Shown here in pieces: positions 1-5,736 of a stretch of DNA of 5,736 bases. The notes under the pieces were generated by a model. The model was given only the letters and a program-made list of their open reading frames with translations, did no database searches and was not told the origin of the DNA. Position 1 is the first letter of the stretch. Each line of letters starts with the position of its first letter. The translations under genes and the position numbers were made by a program. Source of the DNA: Treponema sp. (GTDB taxonomy: Bacteria; Spirochaetota; Spirochaetia; Treponematales; Treponemataceae); assembly GCA_004554075.1 (NCBI GenBank), contig SFOB01000187.1:1-5736 (forward strand), read 5' to 3'.

Positions 1-404
1 TATTCGTCTACCCGGTAGCGGGCGCGGGAAGTCTCAGTTTCAAAAACATCAACTGCATAAAGGGCTGGAGTTTTCTTACCTTTCTTGTAAGATAAATCCA
101 GGCCTTCGTTTTTCAGAAAATCAATTATTCCATTGTATATATACATGGCAATGCGCTCTGCACTTGGATTCTGGTCAAAAATTGGCATATCATTTAAGTT
201 AGTGTGATCTAACTCTTTGCATACCAGGCGCAAGGCTCCCTTCAGCTGGCTGAAATCCATCAGCATTCCGCCTTCGTTTAATTCAGGACCTTTTACATGG
301 GCATATACTTTATAATTGTGTCCGTGAAGATTCTCACATTTACCGTTGTAATCTCTTAAAAAATGTGCAGCCGCAAAGTCTGCTTCAACTCGTACCTCGA
401 ACAT
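1..404 (-). CDS. queD: 6-carboxy-5,6,7,8-tetrahydropterin synthase (QueD / 6-pyruvoyl-tetrahydropterin synthase family), 3' end at window edge
   Basis: The minus strand from the ATG at 404-402 gives 134 codons with no stop, beginning MFEVRVEADFAAAHFLRDYN. The family converts 7,8-dihydroneopterin triphosphate to 6-carboxytetrahydropterin in the cytoplasm, the second step toward preQ0 and queuosine. Visible hallmarks are His14 and the CENLHGHNY segment (residues 23-31), which supply the three zinc-binding histidines (14, 27, 29) and the catalytic Cys23. An LDHTNLND segment (65-72) and a C-terminal VFETETSRARY strand (120-130) also fit. The CxxxHGH spacing favours a QueD-type enzyme over folate-type PTPS-III, where the Cys is replaced. 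The start is supported by GAGG (413-410) five bases upstream. The last two visible bases are TA after Glu134, so the stop may lie right at the edge. The gene is transcribed away from murE and no other queuosine gene is visible. Confidence 0.93.
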   Translation of the reverse strand, partial: MFEVRVEADFAAAHFLRDYNGKCENLHGHNYKVYAHVKGPELNEGGMLMDFSQLKGALRLVCKELDHTNLNDMPIFDQNPSAERIAMYIYNGIIDFLKNEGLDLSYKKGKKTPALYAVDVFETETSRARYRVDE

Positions 405-422
405 TGTTACCTCAATATCAGT

Positions 423-451
423 ATTATAACACTTTTCCATTTCCTCGTTAA
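423..451 (-). promoter_or_regulatory. Predicted sigma70-type promoter for queD
   Basis: On the minus strand, TTAACG (451-446) and a perfect TATAAT (428-423) are separated by 17 bp. Transcription would start near 416. The leader would then be about 12 bases and contain the GAGG ribosome binding site (413-410) just before the ATG at 404. The -35 matches TTGACA at 4 of 6 positions. This is read from sequence only. Confidence 0.6.
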
Positions 452-461
452 CGGTTATAAT
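433..461 (+). promoter_or_regulatory. Predicted promoter for the murE-ddl operon, possibly giving a leaderless mRNA
   Basis: A perfect TATAAT occupies 456-461 on the plus strand. The hexamer at 17-bp spacing (433-438, TTTTCC) matches the -35 consensus poorly. Start of transcription about 7 bases after the -10 would fall on the A of the murE ATG at 468. The -10 is separated by only four bases from the queD -35 (446-451), and the two RNA polymerase footprints would overlap. A weaker alternative is TATAAC at 425-430 with TTGTTA at 404-409, which would give a leader of about 30 bases. Confidence 0.5.
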
Positions 462-467
462 AGAAGA

Positions 468-2222
468 ATGACAAAACAACTTTCACAGATTCTGCCGGCT
501 TTTCAAAACACTATAGTTGCAGCTGACGGAAGTAAAATAACTGATTTATCTGAAATTAATAATATACGGATTACAAACCTTGTATTTGATTCAAGAGAAG
601 TTACAAAAGACTCTTTGTTTTTTGCCCTTCCAGGAACTCACACAGACGGAAACAATTACATTGAACAGGCTATCCTTGCCGGTGCAAATGCCGTTGTTTT
701 TCAGGGTGAACTCACAGCTTCTCAAAAACAGGACGTAGCACAGGCCATCATAAAGCGCACAATTGACAATGCTGTTTCAAACGAGACACCAAAGTTTGCG
801 CCAGCCCTTATTAATGTACCAGATGCCCGTTTTGCTATGGCTCCCCTTTCAGCCCGCTTTTATGACAATCCAAGCGAAAGATTGATTGTAATCGGCGTTA
901 CAGGAACCGAAGGAAAATCTAGTACAGTAAGCTTTATCTGGCAGCTTTTGCGGGCAGCCGGACAGAAGGCTGGTTTTATAAGTACAGTTGAATATTCTTT
1001 TGGTGGAGATGCTCTTCCTAACCCTCAGCATCAGACAACACCTGAAGCACCGATTATCCAGCATCATCTTAATGAAATGCTTGAAAACGGCTGTAAATAT
1101 GCAGTTGTAGAAACCTCTTCTCACGGACTGTCTAGCAAGCTCAACCGCTGCGGAGACATTCTTTTTGACTGCGGCGTATTTATGAATGTAACTCTTGAGC
1201 ATCTGGAATTTCATAAGAACTTTGAAACCTACCGTTCAGACAAGGCAAATCTTTTCCGTGCCCTGGACAAGCATAATCATGTAAAAACAATTGCCGGAGA
1301 AAAACAGAAAATCAACTCTATCGGAATTGTTAATCTGGAAGATCCTTCGGCTCAGTATTTTATTGAAGCAACAAAACACAATGTTTACGGCTTTACAACA
1401 GAGGGAAAGGCAGGAAAAGCAGCAGCAGAAAGCGGAAGCGAAGCTACTCCACTTCCAGCTATTCCAGACAACCTTCGTTATATGACAGCCCGCAATATTG
1501 CAAGCGCAACTTACGGACTTAATTTTGATGTTGATGCCGACGGCGAAAACGCCCTTTATCCTGAAAATTATGACCCGGTACAGCCACGTCAGCACAGCCA
1601 CTTTGATGTAAAGGCAAGCCTGCCAGGAGCTTTCAACGCCTATAACCTTATGGCAGCAATTACTGCAGTAAGCAGCGTAACAGGCCGCTCATTCGAAGAA
1701 CTGGCAGCCCTTATTCCTCAGCTTACACCTATCAAGGGCCGCATGACAGTAATTGACGAAGGACAGCCTTTTGAACTGATTGTAGACTACGCACACACAC
1801 CTTCTAGCTTCGAGACAATTTTCCCGCCGCTTCGTAAGCGCTGCAACGGCCGTATTTTCGCCCTTTTTGGAAGCGGCGGCGAACGCGACCTTACAAAACG
1901 CCCTCTTCAGGGACAGATTGCAGCCCGCTTCTGCGACACAGTTATTCTTGCAGACGAAGATCCACGCGGTGAAGATCCGGTTGAGCTTCTCAAGATGATT
2001 GCAGAAGGAGCTCTCAAAGAAGGAAAAGTCATGGGAGAAAATCTTTTTATCATCCATGACAGACCTCAGGCAATCCGCGAAACCTTTAAGATGGCACAAA
2101 AAGGAGACATTGTTCTTCTGCTTGGAAAATCACACGAAAACAGTATTATTTATAAAGACTATACAATGCCTTATGATGAAATCAGTGAGGCAAAAAAAGC
2201 ATTAAAAGAACTAGGATTTTAG
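468..2222 (+). CDS. murE: UDP-N-acetylmuramoyl-tripeptide synthetase (Mur ligase MurE)
   Basis: This cytoplasmic ATP-dependent ligase adds the diamino acid to UDP-MurNAc-L-Ala-D-Glu. The predicted protein has 584 residues, longer than the usual roughly 490-510. An N-terminal substrate-binding domain includes VFDSREV and LFFALPG (39-56). The P-loop GVTGTEGKSS (143-152) replaces the usual GTNGKTT. NVTLEHLEFH (240-249) precedes SDKANLF, whose Lys259 matches the carbamylated lysine of the family. The C-terminal domain has DYAHTPSSFE (440-449), FGSGGERDLTKRP (467-479), EDPRGEDP (497-504, equivalent to DNPRSEDP) and GKSHEN (553-558). Extra length sits near residues 310-380. I chose ATG 468 because MTKQLSQILPAF matches the family N terminus; an in-frame ATG at 363 would overlap queD by 42 bases. 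No well-spaced ribosome binding site precedes 468. Which diamino acid is used (DAP, Lys or Orn) cannot be settled from sequence; ornithine is known in treponemal peptidoglycan. Confidence 0.95.
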   Translation: MTKQLSQILPAFQNTIVAADGSKITDLSEINNIRITNLVFDSREVTKDSLFFALPGTHTDGNNYIEQAILAGANAVVFQGELTASQKQDVAQAIIKRTIDNAVSNETPKFAPALINVPDARFAMAPLSARFYDNPSERLIVIGVTGTEGKSSTVSFIWQLLRAAGQKAGFISTVEYSFGGDALPNPQHQTTPEAPIIQHHLNEMLENGCKYAVVETSSHGLSSKLNRCGDILFDCGVFMNVTLEHLEFHKNFETYRSDKANLFRALDKHNHVKTIAGEKQKINSIGIVNLEDPSAQYFIEATKHNVYGFTTEGKAGKAAAESGSEATPLPAIPDNLRYMTARNIASATYGLNFDVDADGENALYPENYDPVQPRQHSHFDVKASLPGAFNAYNLMAAITAVSSVTGRSFEELAALIPQLTPIKGRMTVIDEGQPFELIVDYAHTPSSFETIFPPLRKRCNGRIFALFGSGGERDLTKRPLQGQIAARFCDTVILADEDPRGEDPVELLKMIAEGALKEGKVMGENLFIIHDRPQAIRETFKMAQKGDIVLLLGKSHENSIIYKDYTMPYDEISEAKKALKELGF

Positions 2223-2233
2223 GGAGGCTAGGA
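2222..2233 (+). promoter_or_regulatory. Ribosome binding site region for ddl
   Basis: GGGAGG (2222-2227) overlaps the last base of the murE stop codon and lies 11 bases before the ddl ATG. A second, shorter AGGA (2230-2233) lies 5 bases before it. The tandem arrangement in a 16-base gap supports translation of ddl from the murE message. Confidence 0.6.
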
Positions 2234-2238
2234 AATTA

Positions 2239-3369
2239 ATGAATATAGCAGTTATATACGGAGGCCGTTCAGGCGAACATGAAGTAAGTCTGATTTCGGC
2301 AGCAGCAATTGCAAGCCACATCAAAAAGGAAAACAAGGTTCTTTTGATTGGTATTACCAAAGAAGGTAAATGGTATCTTCAGGATGATTCTGAATATGAA
2401 AGAATCTGCAAGGATTCAAAAGCAGTTCTTACAATCAAAGAAGATGAAAGCAAGGCTGTAAGTATCGTTCCAGCCGGCGGTAAGCACGCATTTGTTGCAG
2501 GCGGAAAGCCACTTGATATTGATGTAGTTTTCCCGGCCCTTCACGGAACTTACGGTGAAGATGGAACTATTCAGGGCCTTTTTGAAATGGCTGATATTCC
2601 TTACGTAGGCTGTACACCGCTTGCTTCTGCCCTTACTATGGATAAGGAAAAAACAAAACTTATCTGGCAGAGCGTTGGACTTCCTGTTGTACCTTATGTC
2701 TGCATTAAACGTTCTGTTGTACTAGACAGCATTGTATATGATTCAGTTATCGAAGAAACAGAAAAAGAACTCGGTTACCCTATGTTTGTAAAACCTTGCT
2801 GTGCAGGATCTTCTAACGGTGCTTCAAAAGCAAATAACCGTAAGGAACTTCAGTTTGCAATTATGGAAGCCTTCAACTGGGATGATAAGATTCTCGTAGA
2901 AAAGTCTCTTAATAATGCCCGCGAAATTGAATGCAGTGTTACAGGAAACTCTGTTACCTTCCCTGCAGACAGCGACGTAGAAGAAGTAACTGCTTATATC
3001 CCAGGCGAAATTGTACCAAATCATGATTTTTATGATTTTGATGCAAAATATAATGACCCGGATGGTGCAAATCTGCTTGTACCTGCAGAACTTTCTGAAA
3101 ATGATCTGGAAAAAATCAGAAAAACTGCCTGCGCAGCTTACAAAGTTCTTGATGCAACCGGCCTTTCCCGCGTAGATTTCTTTATTGACCGCGATACAAA
3201 GGCAGTCTACCTCAATGAAATCAACACATTGCCGGGCTTTACTCCAATCAGTATGTTCCCTAAGATGTGCGATGCTGCAGGACTTAAGTTCCCGGATCTT
3301 GTAGACCTTCTGATTCAGGAAGCTCTTGCACGCTATGAGGCCCATGGCAAGCTGACAACCAGCCGATAG
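2239..3369 (+). CDS. ddl: D-alanine--D-alanine ligase
   Basis: This ATP-grasp enzyme of the cytoplasm joins two D-alanines, and the dipeptide is then added to the UDP-MurNAc-tripeptide by MurF. The protein has 376 residues, a normal length for larger bacterial Ddl enzymes. The N-terminal domain opens with IAVIYGGRSGEHEVSLIS, containing the conserved glutamate (Glu13), followed by FPALHGTYGEDGTIQG (98-113). The ATP-grasp part has FVKPCCAGSSNGASK (183-197), where most relatives have GSSVG-S. YDFDAKYND (265-273) carries the tyrosine-type loop seen in D-Ala-D-Ala ligases rather than the D-lactate or D-serine ligases. LSRVDFF (309-315) and LNEINTLPGFTPISMFPKM (325-343) give the metal- and phosphate-binding residues. 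The gene follows murE by 16 bases and is probably co-transcribed with it. Orientation, length and motifs all agree. Confidence 0.97.
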   Translation: MNIAVIYGGRSGEHEVSLISAAAIASHIKKENKVLLIGITKEGKWYLQDDSEYERICKDSKAVLTIKEDESKAVSIVPAGGKHAFVAGGKPLDIDVVFPALHGTYGEDGTIQGLFEMADIPYVGCTPLASALTMDKEKTKLIWQSVGLPVVPYVCIKRSVVLDSIVYDSVIEETEKELGYPMFVKPCCAGSSNGASKANNRKELQFAIMEAFNWDDKILVEKSLNNAREIECSVTGNSVTFPADSDVEEVTAYIPGEIVPNHDFYDFDAKYNDPDGANLLVPAELSENDLEKIRKTACAAYKVLDATGLSRVDFFIDRDTKAVYLNEINTLPGFTPISMFPKMCDAAGLKFPDLVDLLIQEALARYEAHGKLTTSR

Positions 3370-3385
3370 CTGCCTTAAATAAAAC

Positions 3386-3414
3386 TAGACTTCAACATAA
3401 TAATATGGTAAAAT
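3386..3414 (+). promoter_or_regulatory. Predicted promoter for the parvulin-like gene
   Basis: TAGACT (3386-3391, 4 of 6 to TTGACA) and TAAAAT (3409-3414, 5 of 6 to TATAAT) are exactly 17 bp apart in an AT-rich gap. The predicted start near 3421 gives a leader of about 40 bases. That leader contains AAGGAAA (3448-3454), with its AGGA core 9 bases before the ATG at 3462. No convincing terminator separates this promoter from ddl, so readthrough from the murE-ddl operon may also contribute. Confidence 0.5.
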
Positions 3415-3461
3415 ATTTCAATTATTTTTATCAAATATCATAAAAAAAAGGAAACTTTATT

Positions 3462-4865
3462 ATGAAAAAAAATACTGTTTACACACTCGGATCATTAATT
3501 ATTCTTTTGATCTGTGCATTCTGTTTTGTCGTTCTTCCAGCAGTAGAAGGCAGAACAAGCCGCAATCAGGGCGCAAACTTTGTATCTCAGTATGGCCAGA
3601 TGTACCAGATGTACGGTCAGCAGCTTGACCAGACAACTTACTATCAGATTTTCAACCAGGCATTTAAGTCTACAGTAATGAATTATGCATATTCAGAGGC
3701 TGTAAAGAAATCTGGATACGTTGTTCCAAAAACTGCTATTACAAGATCTATTCTTCCTTACTTCCAGGATGAAAACGGCAACTATTCTTCTAAGCTTTAT
3801 AAACAGGCTTCAGATGATATTAAACAGGATCTTCATAACTCAGCAGAAGCAGCTCTTATTGCAGACCGCTTTGCTAACGACAACTTTGCATCTGATGATG
3901 AAAAAGTTGGTTTAACTGCTCTTTATGGTCTTAAGAATTCAGAAGCAGAAAAAAAGTTCATTGCAAACATGAACAAAGAACAGCGCAGCTTCAAGGTTGC
4001 AGCTTTCTCAAAAAGCGACTACCCTCTTGAAGAAAAACTTAAGTTTGCAAATCAGAACGCAGCTTTGTTCAACAAATATGACATGTCAATTGTAACTGTA
4101 GAAGAAAAATCAAATGCAGAATCAATTGCAAAGCGCATTGCTAACAACGAAATCACATTCGAAGATGCAGTTTCTGAATACTCAGAAAAGACATATTCTT
4201 CTTCAGACGGAAAGCTTACAAACGCTTACCAGTATCAGATTTCAAACATCCTTCAAAACAAGGATGACCTTGCAGCTATCACAGGTCTTAGCACAGGTGC
4301 TGTAAGTGATATCATTCAGACAAACACAGGTTATTCAATTTTCAAGAATAATGCTGCTGTAACAAAGCCAGACTTCAATTCAGATGAGCTTCAGAGAGTT
4401 CTTTCTTCTTACATTTCTGCTTATGAATTGACTCTTATTGAAGACTATTTCACTGCAAAAGCAAATGACTTCATCAAAGAAGCAAAGGCAAGTGACTTTA
4501 TTTCTGCTGCAGAAAAACTTAATGTAAAGACAAGCGATATTTCACAGTTCCCACTCAACTATGGTAACGTAAGTGTATTGAACAGTCTTGATACTTCTGC
4601 TGACGGAATGTCTAATGCAGACAAGAATGAAAACTTCCTTAAAACAGCATTCTCTCTTAAGCTTAATGAACTTTCAGAACCAGTTGTATTGAACAACAAC
4701 ATCATTGTATTGCAGTATACAAAAGAAGGTTCTTCAGATGATGATGATGTAAATGTAAATCTCCTCGTTTCATACGATCAGACTTCAGCTACAGATTCTA
4801 TTATGAAGAGTGATAAACTTGAGGACAACTTCCTTACAGTTTATTTCGATAACTACATGAGATAA
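3462..4865 (+). CDS. Membrane-anchored SurA/PpiD-like protein with degenerate parvulin domain
   Basis: The 467-residue protein starts MKKNTVYTLG and has one hydrophobic segment at about residues 9-28, followed by a polar region. This suggests an inner-membrane anchor or uncleaved signal with the rest in the periplasm. Cys18 and Cys21 lack the small residue expected just before a lipidated cysteine, so a lipoprotein is less likely. Residues about 38-200 are helical and polar and resemble a SurA/PpiD chaperone N-terminal domain. Residues about 205-298 resemble a parvulin domain, with a helix ESIAKRIANNEITFEDAVSE and a final TNTGYSIFKN strand. A second similar piece, AFSLKLNELSEPVVLNNNIIVLQ, lies at 396-418. 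The parvulin catalytic histidines and the GGDLG motif are not visible, so a chaperone without isomerase activity is plausible. A DDDD run occurs at 426-429. Its own promoter and ribosome binding site precede it. Family placement is by pattern only. Confidence 0.75.
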   Translation: MKKNTVYTLGSLIILLICAFCFVVLPAVEGRTSRNQGANFVSQYGQMYQMYGQQLDQTTYYQIFNQAFKSTVMNYAYSEAVKKSGYVVPKTAITRSILPYFQDENGNYSSKLYKQASDDIKQDLHNSAEAALIADRFANDNFASDDEKVGLTALYGLKNSEAEKKFIANMNKEQRSFKVAAFSKSDYPLEEKLKFANQNAALFNKYDMSIVTVEEKSNAESIAKRIANNEITFEDAVSEYSEKTYSSSDGKLTNAYQYQISNILQNKDDLAAITGLSTGAVSDIIQTNTGYSIFKNNAAVTKPDFNSDELQRVLSSYISAYELTLIEDYFTAKANDFIKEAKASDFISAAEKLNVKTSDISQFPLNYGNVSVLNSLDTSADGMSNADKNENFLKTAFSLKLNELSEPVVLNNNIIVLQYTKEGSSDDDDVNVNLLVSYDQTSATDSIMKSDKLEDNFLTVYFDNYMR

Positions 4866-4868
4866 TCA

Positions 4869-5736
4869 TTGGAAGAAAAGATTAATCAAAAGCCCTGTGT
4901 CGTTCAGAAAATCGAAACGCCTCAGGGCTTTTCTCTTTCATATAAAGAACACCTTCTCTATTCAAAATATAATCCTAAAAAAAACATTGTCTCTGCTGTA
5001 GAAAACCTGCAGCTGCTTCCTGATACAATTCTTTTATGCTGCTCTCCGGTTCTTGATTACGGAATCCCTGAGTTACTTCAAAGGCTCCCAGAAAACTGCC
5101 TTTTAATTTTATGCGAAGCAGAAAAAGCTCTTTATGATTTTTCCCTTGCCCAAGGTGTTTATACTATTTCTGACAAAAGAATTATTACCTGCCCTCCAGA
5201 AAGACTTAATGACTTACCTCTTTTGATTTATGAACTTACCCAGTCAGGACTCTATAAGCGGGCTGTAAAACTTGATATGTCAGCAGGGGTACAATTTAAT
5301 AAAGAATTTTATGATAAGTTATTTGCAGCCTGTTCAGATTCTGTAATGACTTTCTGGAAGAACCGTATTACCCTTACCCGCTTTGGCCGCAGATATTCTA
5401 AAAATCTTTTTGAGAATCTTCATTATCTTGCTGATTCAAAGCCTATAAGTGATTTTTTTGCTTCAGTAGAAAAACCTCTTATAGTCTTTGGAGCTGGAGA
5501 AAGCACACAGACTTTGCTTTCGTCATTGCGAGCACAAAGTGCGAAACAATCCATTCTTTCTGATTACTATGTAATCTGTGCAGACACTGCCCTGCAGCCT
5601 CTTTTGAAAAACGGAATCAAGCCGGATGGAGTTTTTGTAGAAGAAGCCCAGTCTGTAATCGTAAAAGCCTTTACAGGAACTCCAAAAGACACACATATTT
5701 TTGCAGGTCTTTCTTCAATACCAAATCTTGTACATC
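4869..5736 (+). CDS. DUF115 / MptE-like (motility associated factor family) protein, N-terminal 289 residues, runs off the window
   Basis: An uninterrupted frame from TTG at 4869 to the window end gives MEEKINQKPCVVQKIETPQG and onward. The only earlier in-frame codons back to the previous gene's stop (4863-4865) give no start, and the next in-frame TTG or ATG is far inside the homologous region, so TTG is the likely start. GAGA (4859-4862) six bases upstream is a weak ribosome binding site. Residues 15-38 (ETPQGFSLSYKEHLLYSKYNP within them) match the 'ET..G.PSL......LHS.YDP' opening I recall for this family. Residues 203-260 match its core: PLIVFGAGES (GAGPS in relatives), YYVICADTAL, then GIKPDGVFVEEAQ. 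The family includes archaeal 6-hydroxymethylpterin diphosphokinases and bacterial Maf proteins linked to flagellin glycosylation; which role applies here is unknown. The GAGES loop is unusually long because of the repeat at 5521-5553. Confidence 0.8.
   Translation, partial: MEEKINQKPCVVQKIETPQGFSLSYKEHLLYSKYNPKKNIVSAVENLQLLPDTILLCCSPVLDYGIPELLQRLPENCLLILCEAEKALYDFSLAQGVYTISDKRIITCPPERLNDLPLLIYELTQSGLYKRAVKLDMSAGVQFNKEFYDKLFAACSDSVMTFWKNRITLTRFGRRYSKNLFENLHYLADSKPISDFFASVEKPLIVFGAGESTQTLLSSLRAQSAKQSILSDYYVICADTALQPLLKNGIKPDGVFVEEAQSVIVKAFTGTPKDTHIFAGLSSIPNLVH
4888..4932 (+). terminator. Intrinsic-terminator-like hairpin overlapping the 5' coding region of the DUF115 gene
   Basis: AAAAGCCCTG (4888-4897) and CAGGGCTTTT (4923-4932) form a perfect 10-bp inverted repeat with a 25-base loop. 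The loop can itself pair CGTT (4901-4904) with AACG (4916-4919). The right arm ends in a T-rich run, TTTTCTCTTT. It lies 23 bases after the parvulin-like gene's stop, where a terminator for that gene is expected. It also encodes the early residues QKPC and QGFS of the next protein. Actual termination is inferred from the pattern. Confidence 0.7.
5521..5553. repeat. Short imperfect palindromic repeat (dispersed 'CGTCATTGCGAG...GCAATCCA'-like element) within the DUF115 gene
   Basis: The left end CGTCATTGCGAG (5521-5532) and right end GCGAAACAATCCA (5541-5553) strongly resemble the two ends of a short palindrome I recall as dispersed in many bacterial genomes, whose right end usually reads GCGAAGCAATCCA. 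Outer arms ATTG (5525-5528) and CAAT (5547-5550) pair, and the centre GCAC-AAA-GTGC (5532-5542) is a perfect small stem. It is read in frame as SSLRAQSAKQS (residues 218-228). Only one copy is in the window, so its repetitive nature rests on memory. Confidence 0.55.

Noticed and set aside
363..467. Upstream in-frame extension of murE starting at ATG 363
   Set aside because: It overlaps queD on the opposite strand for 42 bases, crosses the divergent promoter region, and encodes residues unlike MurE. The family-like N terminus begins at 468.
849..2099. Long open frames on the minus strand within murE and ddl (also around 2824-3345)
   Set aside because: They lie wholly inside well-supported genes, have Cys-rich and Phe-rich translations with no recognisable motif, and lack ribosome binding sites. 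They are shadows of the real genes.
3425..3446. AT-only inverted repeat (TTTTTAT and ATAAAAA) between ddl and the parvulin-like gene
   Set aside because: With no G-C pairs it would be very unstable, and it lies downstream of the predicted promoter next to the ribosome binding site. It is most likely AT-rich leader sequence rather than a ddl terminator.
3462..3533. Lipoprotein signal with Cys18 or Cys21 in the parvulin-like protein
   Set aside because: The residues before these cysteines (LLI before Cys18, CAF before Cys21) do not give the small residue expected at -1, even for the relaxed spirochaete lipobox. A transmembrane anchor fits better.
4737..4748. Four GAT repeats encoding the DDDD run in the parvulin-like protein
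   Set aside because: Four triplets are too few for a convincing phase-variable tract, and gain or loss of a triplet would not shift the frame. Treated as an ordinary acidic linker.

Overview
The window looks like ordinary chromosome from a host-associated spirochaete. A gut or rumen Treponema is my best guess. The guess rests on moderately AT-rich coding DNA, a MurE with long insertions, a membrane-anchored SurA/PpiD-like protein, and a downstream DUF115/MptE-like (flagellin 'motility associated factor') gene. This assignment is from memory and is an inference. No rRNA, tRNA, CRISPR array, transposase, phage gene or plasmid function was seen.

Layout. Positions 1-404 (minus strand) hold queD, a 6-carboxytetrahydropterin synthase complete or nearly complete at its C terminus. 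A 63-bp divergent gap (405-467) carries one perfect TATAAT box on each strand and drives queD leftward and murE rightward. On the plus strand, murE (468-2222) and ddl (2239-3369) are 16 bp apart and form a peptidoglycan-precursor operon. MurE adds the third amino acid to UDP-MurNAc-L-Ala-D-Glu and Ddl makes D-Ala-D-Ala; both products are substrates of MurF, which is not in the window. A 92-bp gap (3370-3461) holds a plausible promoter and ribosome binding site for a single-pass envelope protein with a degenerate parvulin domain (3462-4865), probably a periplasmic folding factor. Three bases after its stop, a TTG-started DUF115/MptE-like gene begins (4869) and runs off the right edge.

The junction of the last two genes is the most interesting part. 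A strong intrinsic-terminator-like hairpin (4888-4932) lies inside the first codons of the DUF115 gene, so that gene may be transcribed only by readthrough. Further on, the same gene contains a short imperfect palindrome (5521-5553) resembling a widely dispersed bacterial repeat, apparently inserted in frame. I see no previously undescribed multi-gene system here; the findings are local oddities in housekeeping genes.
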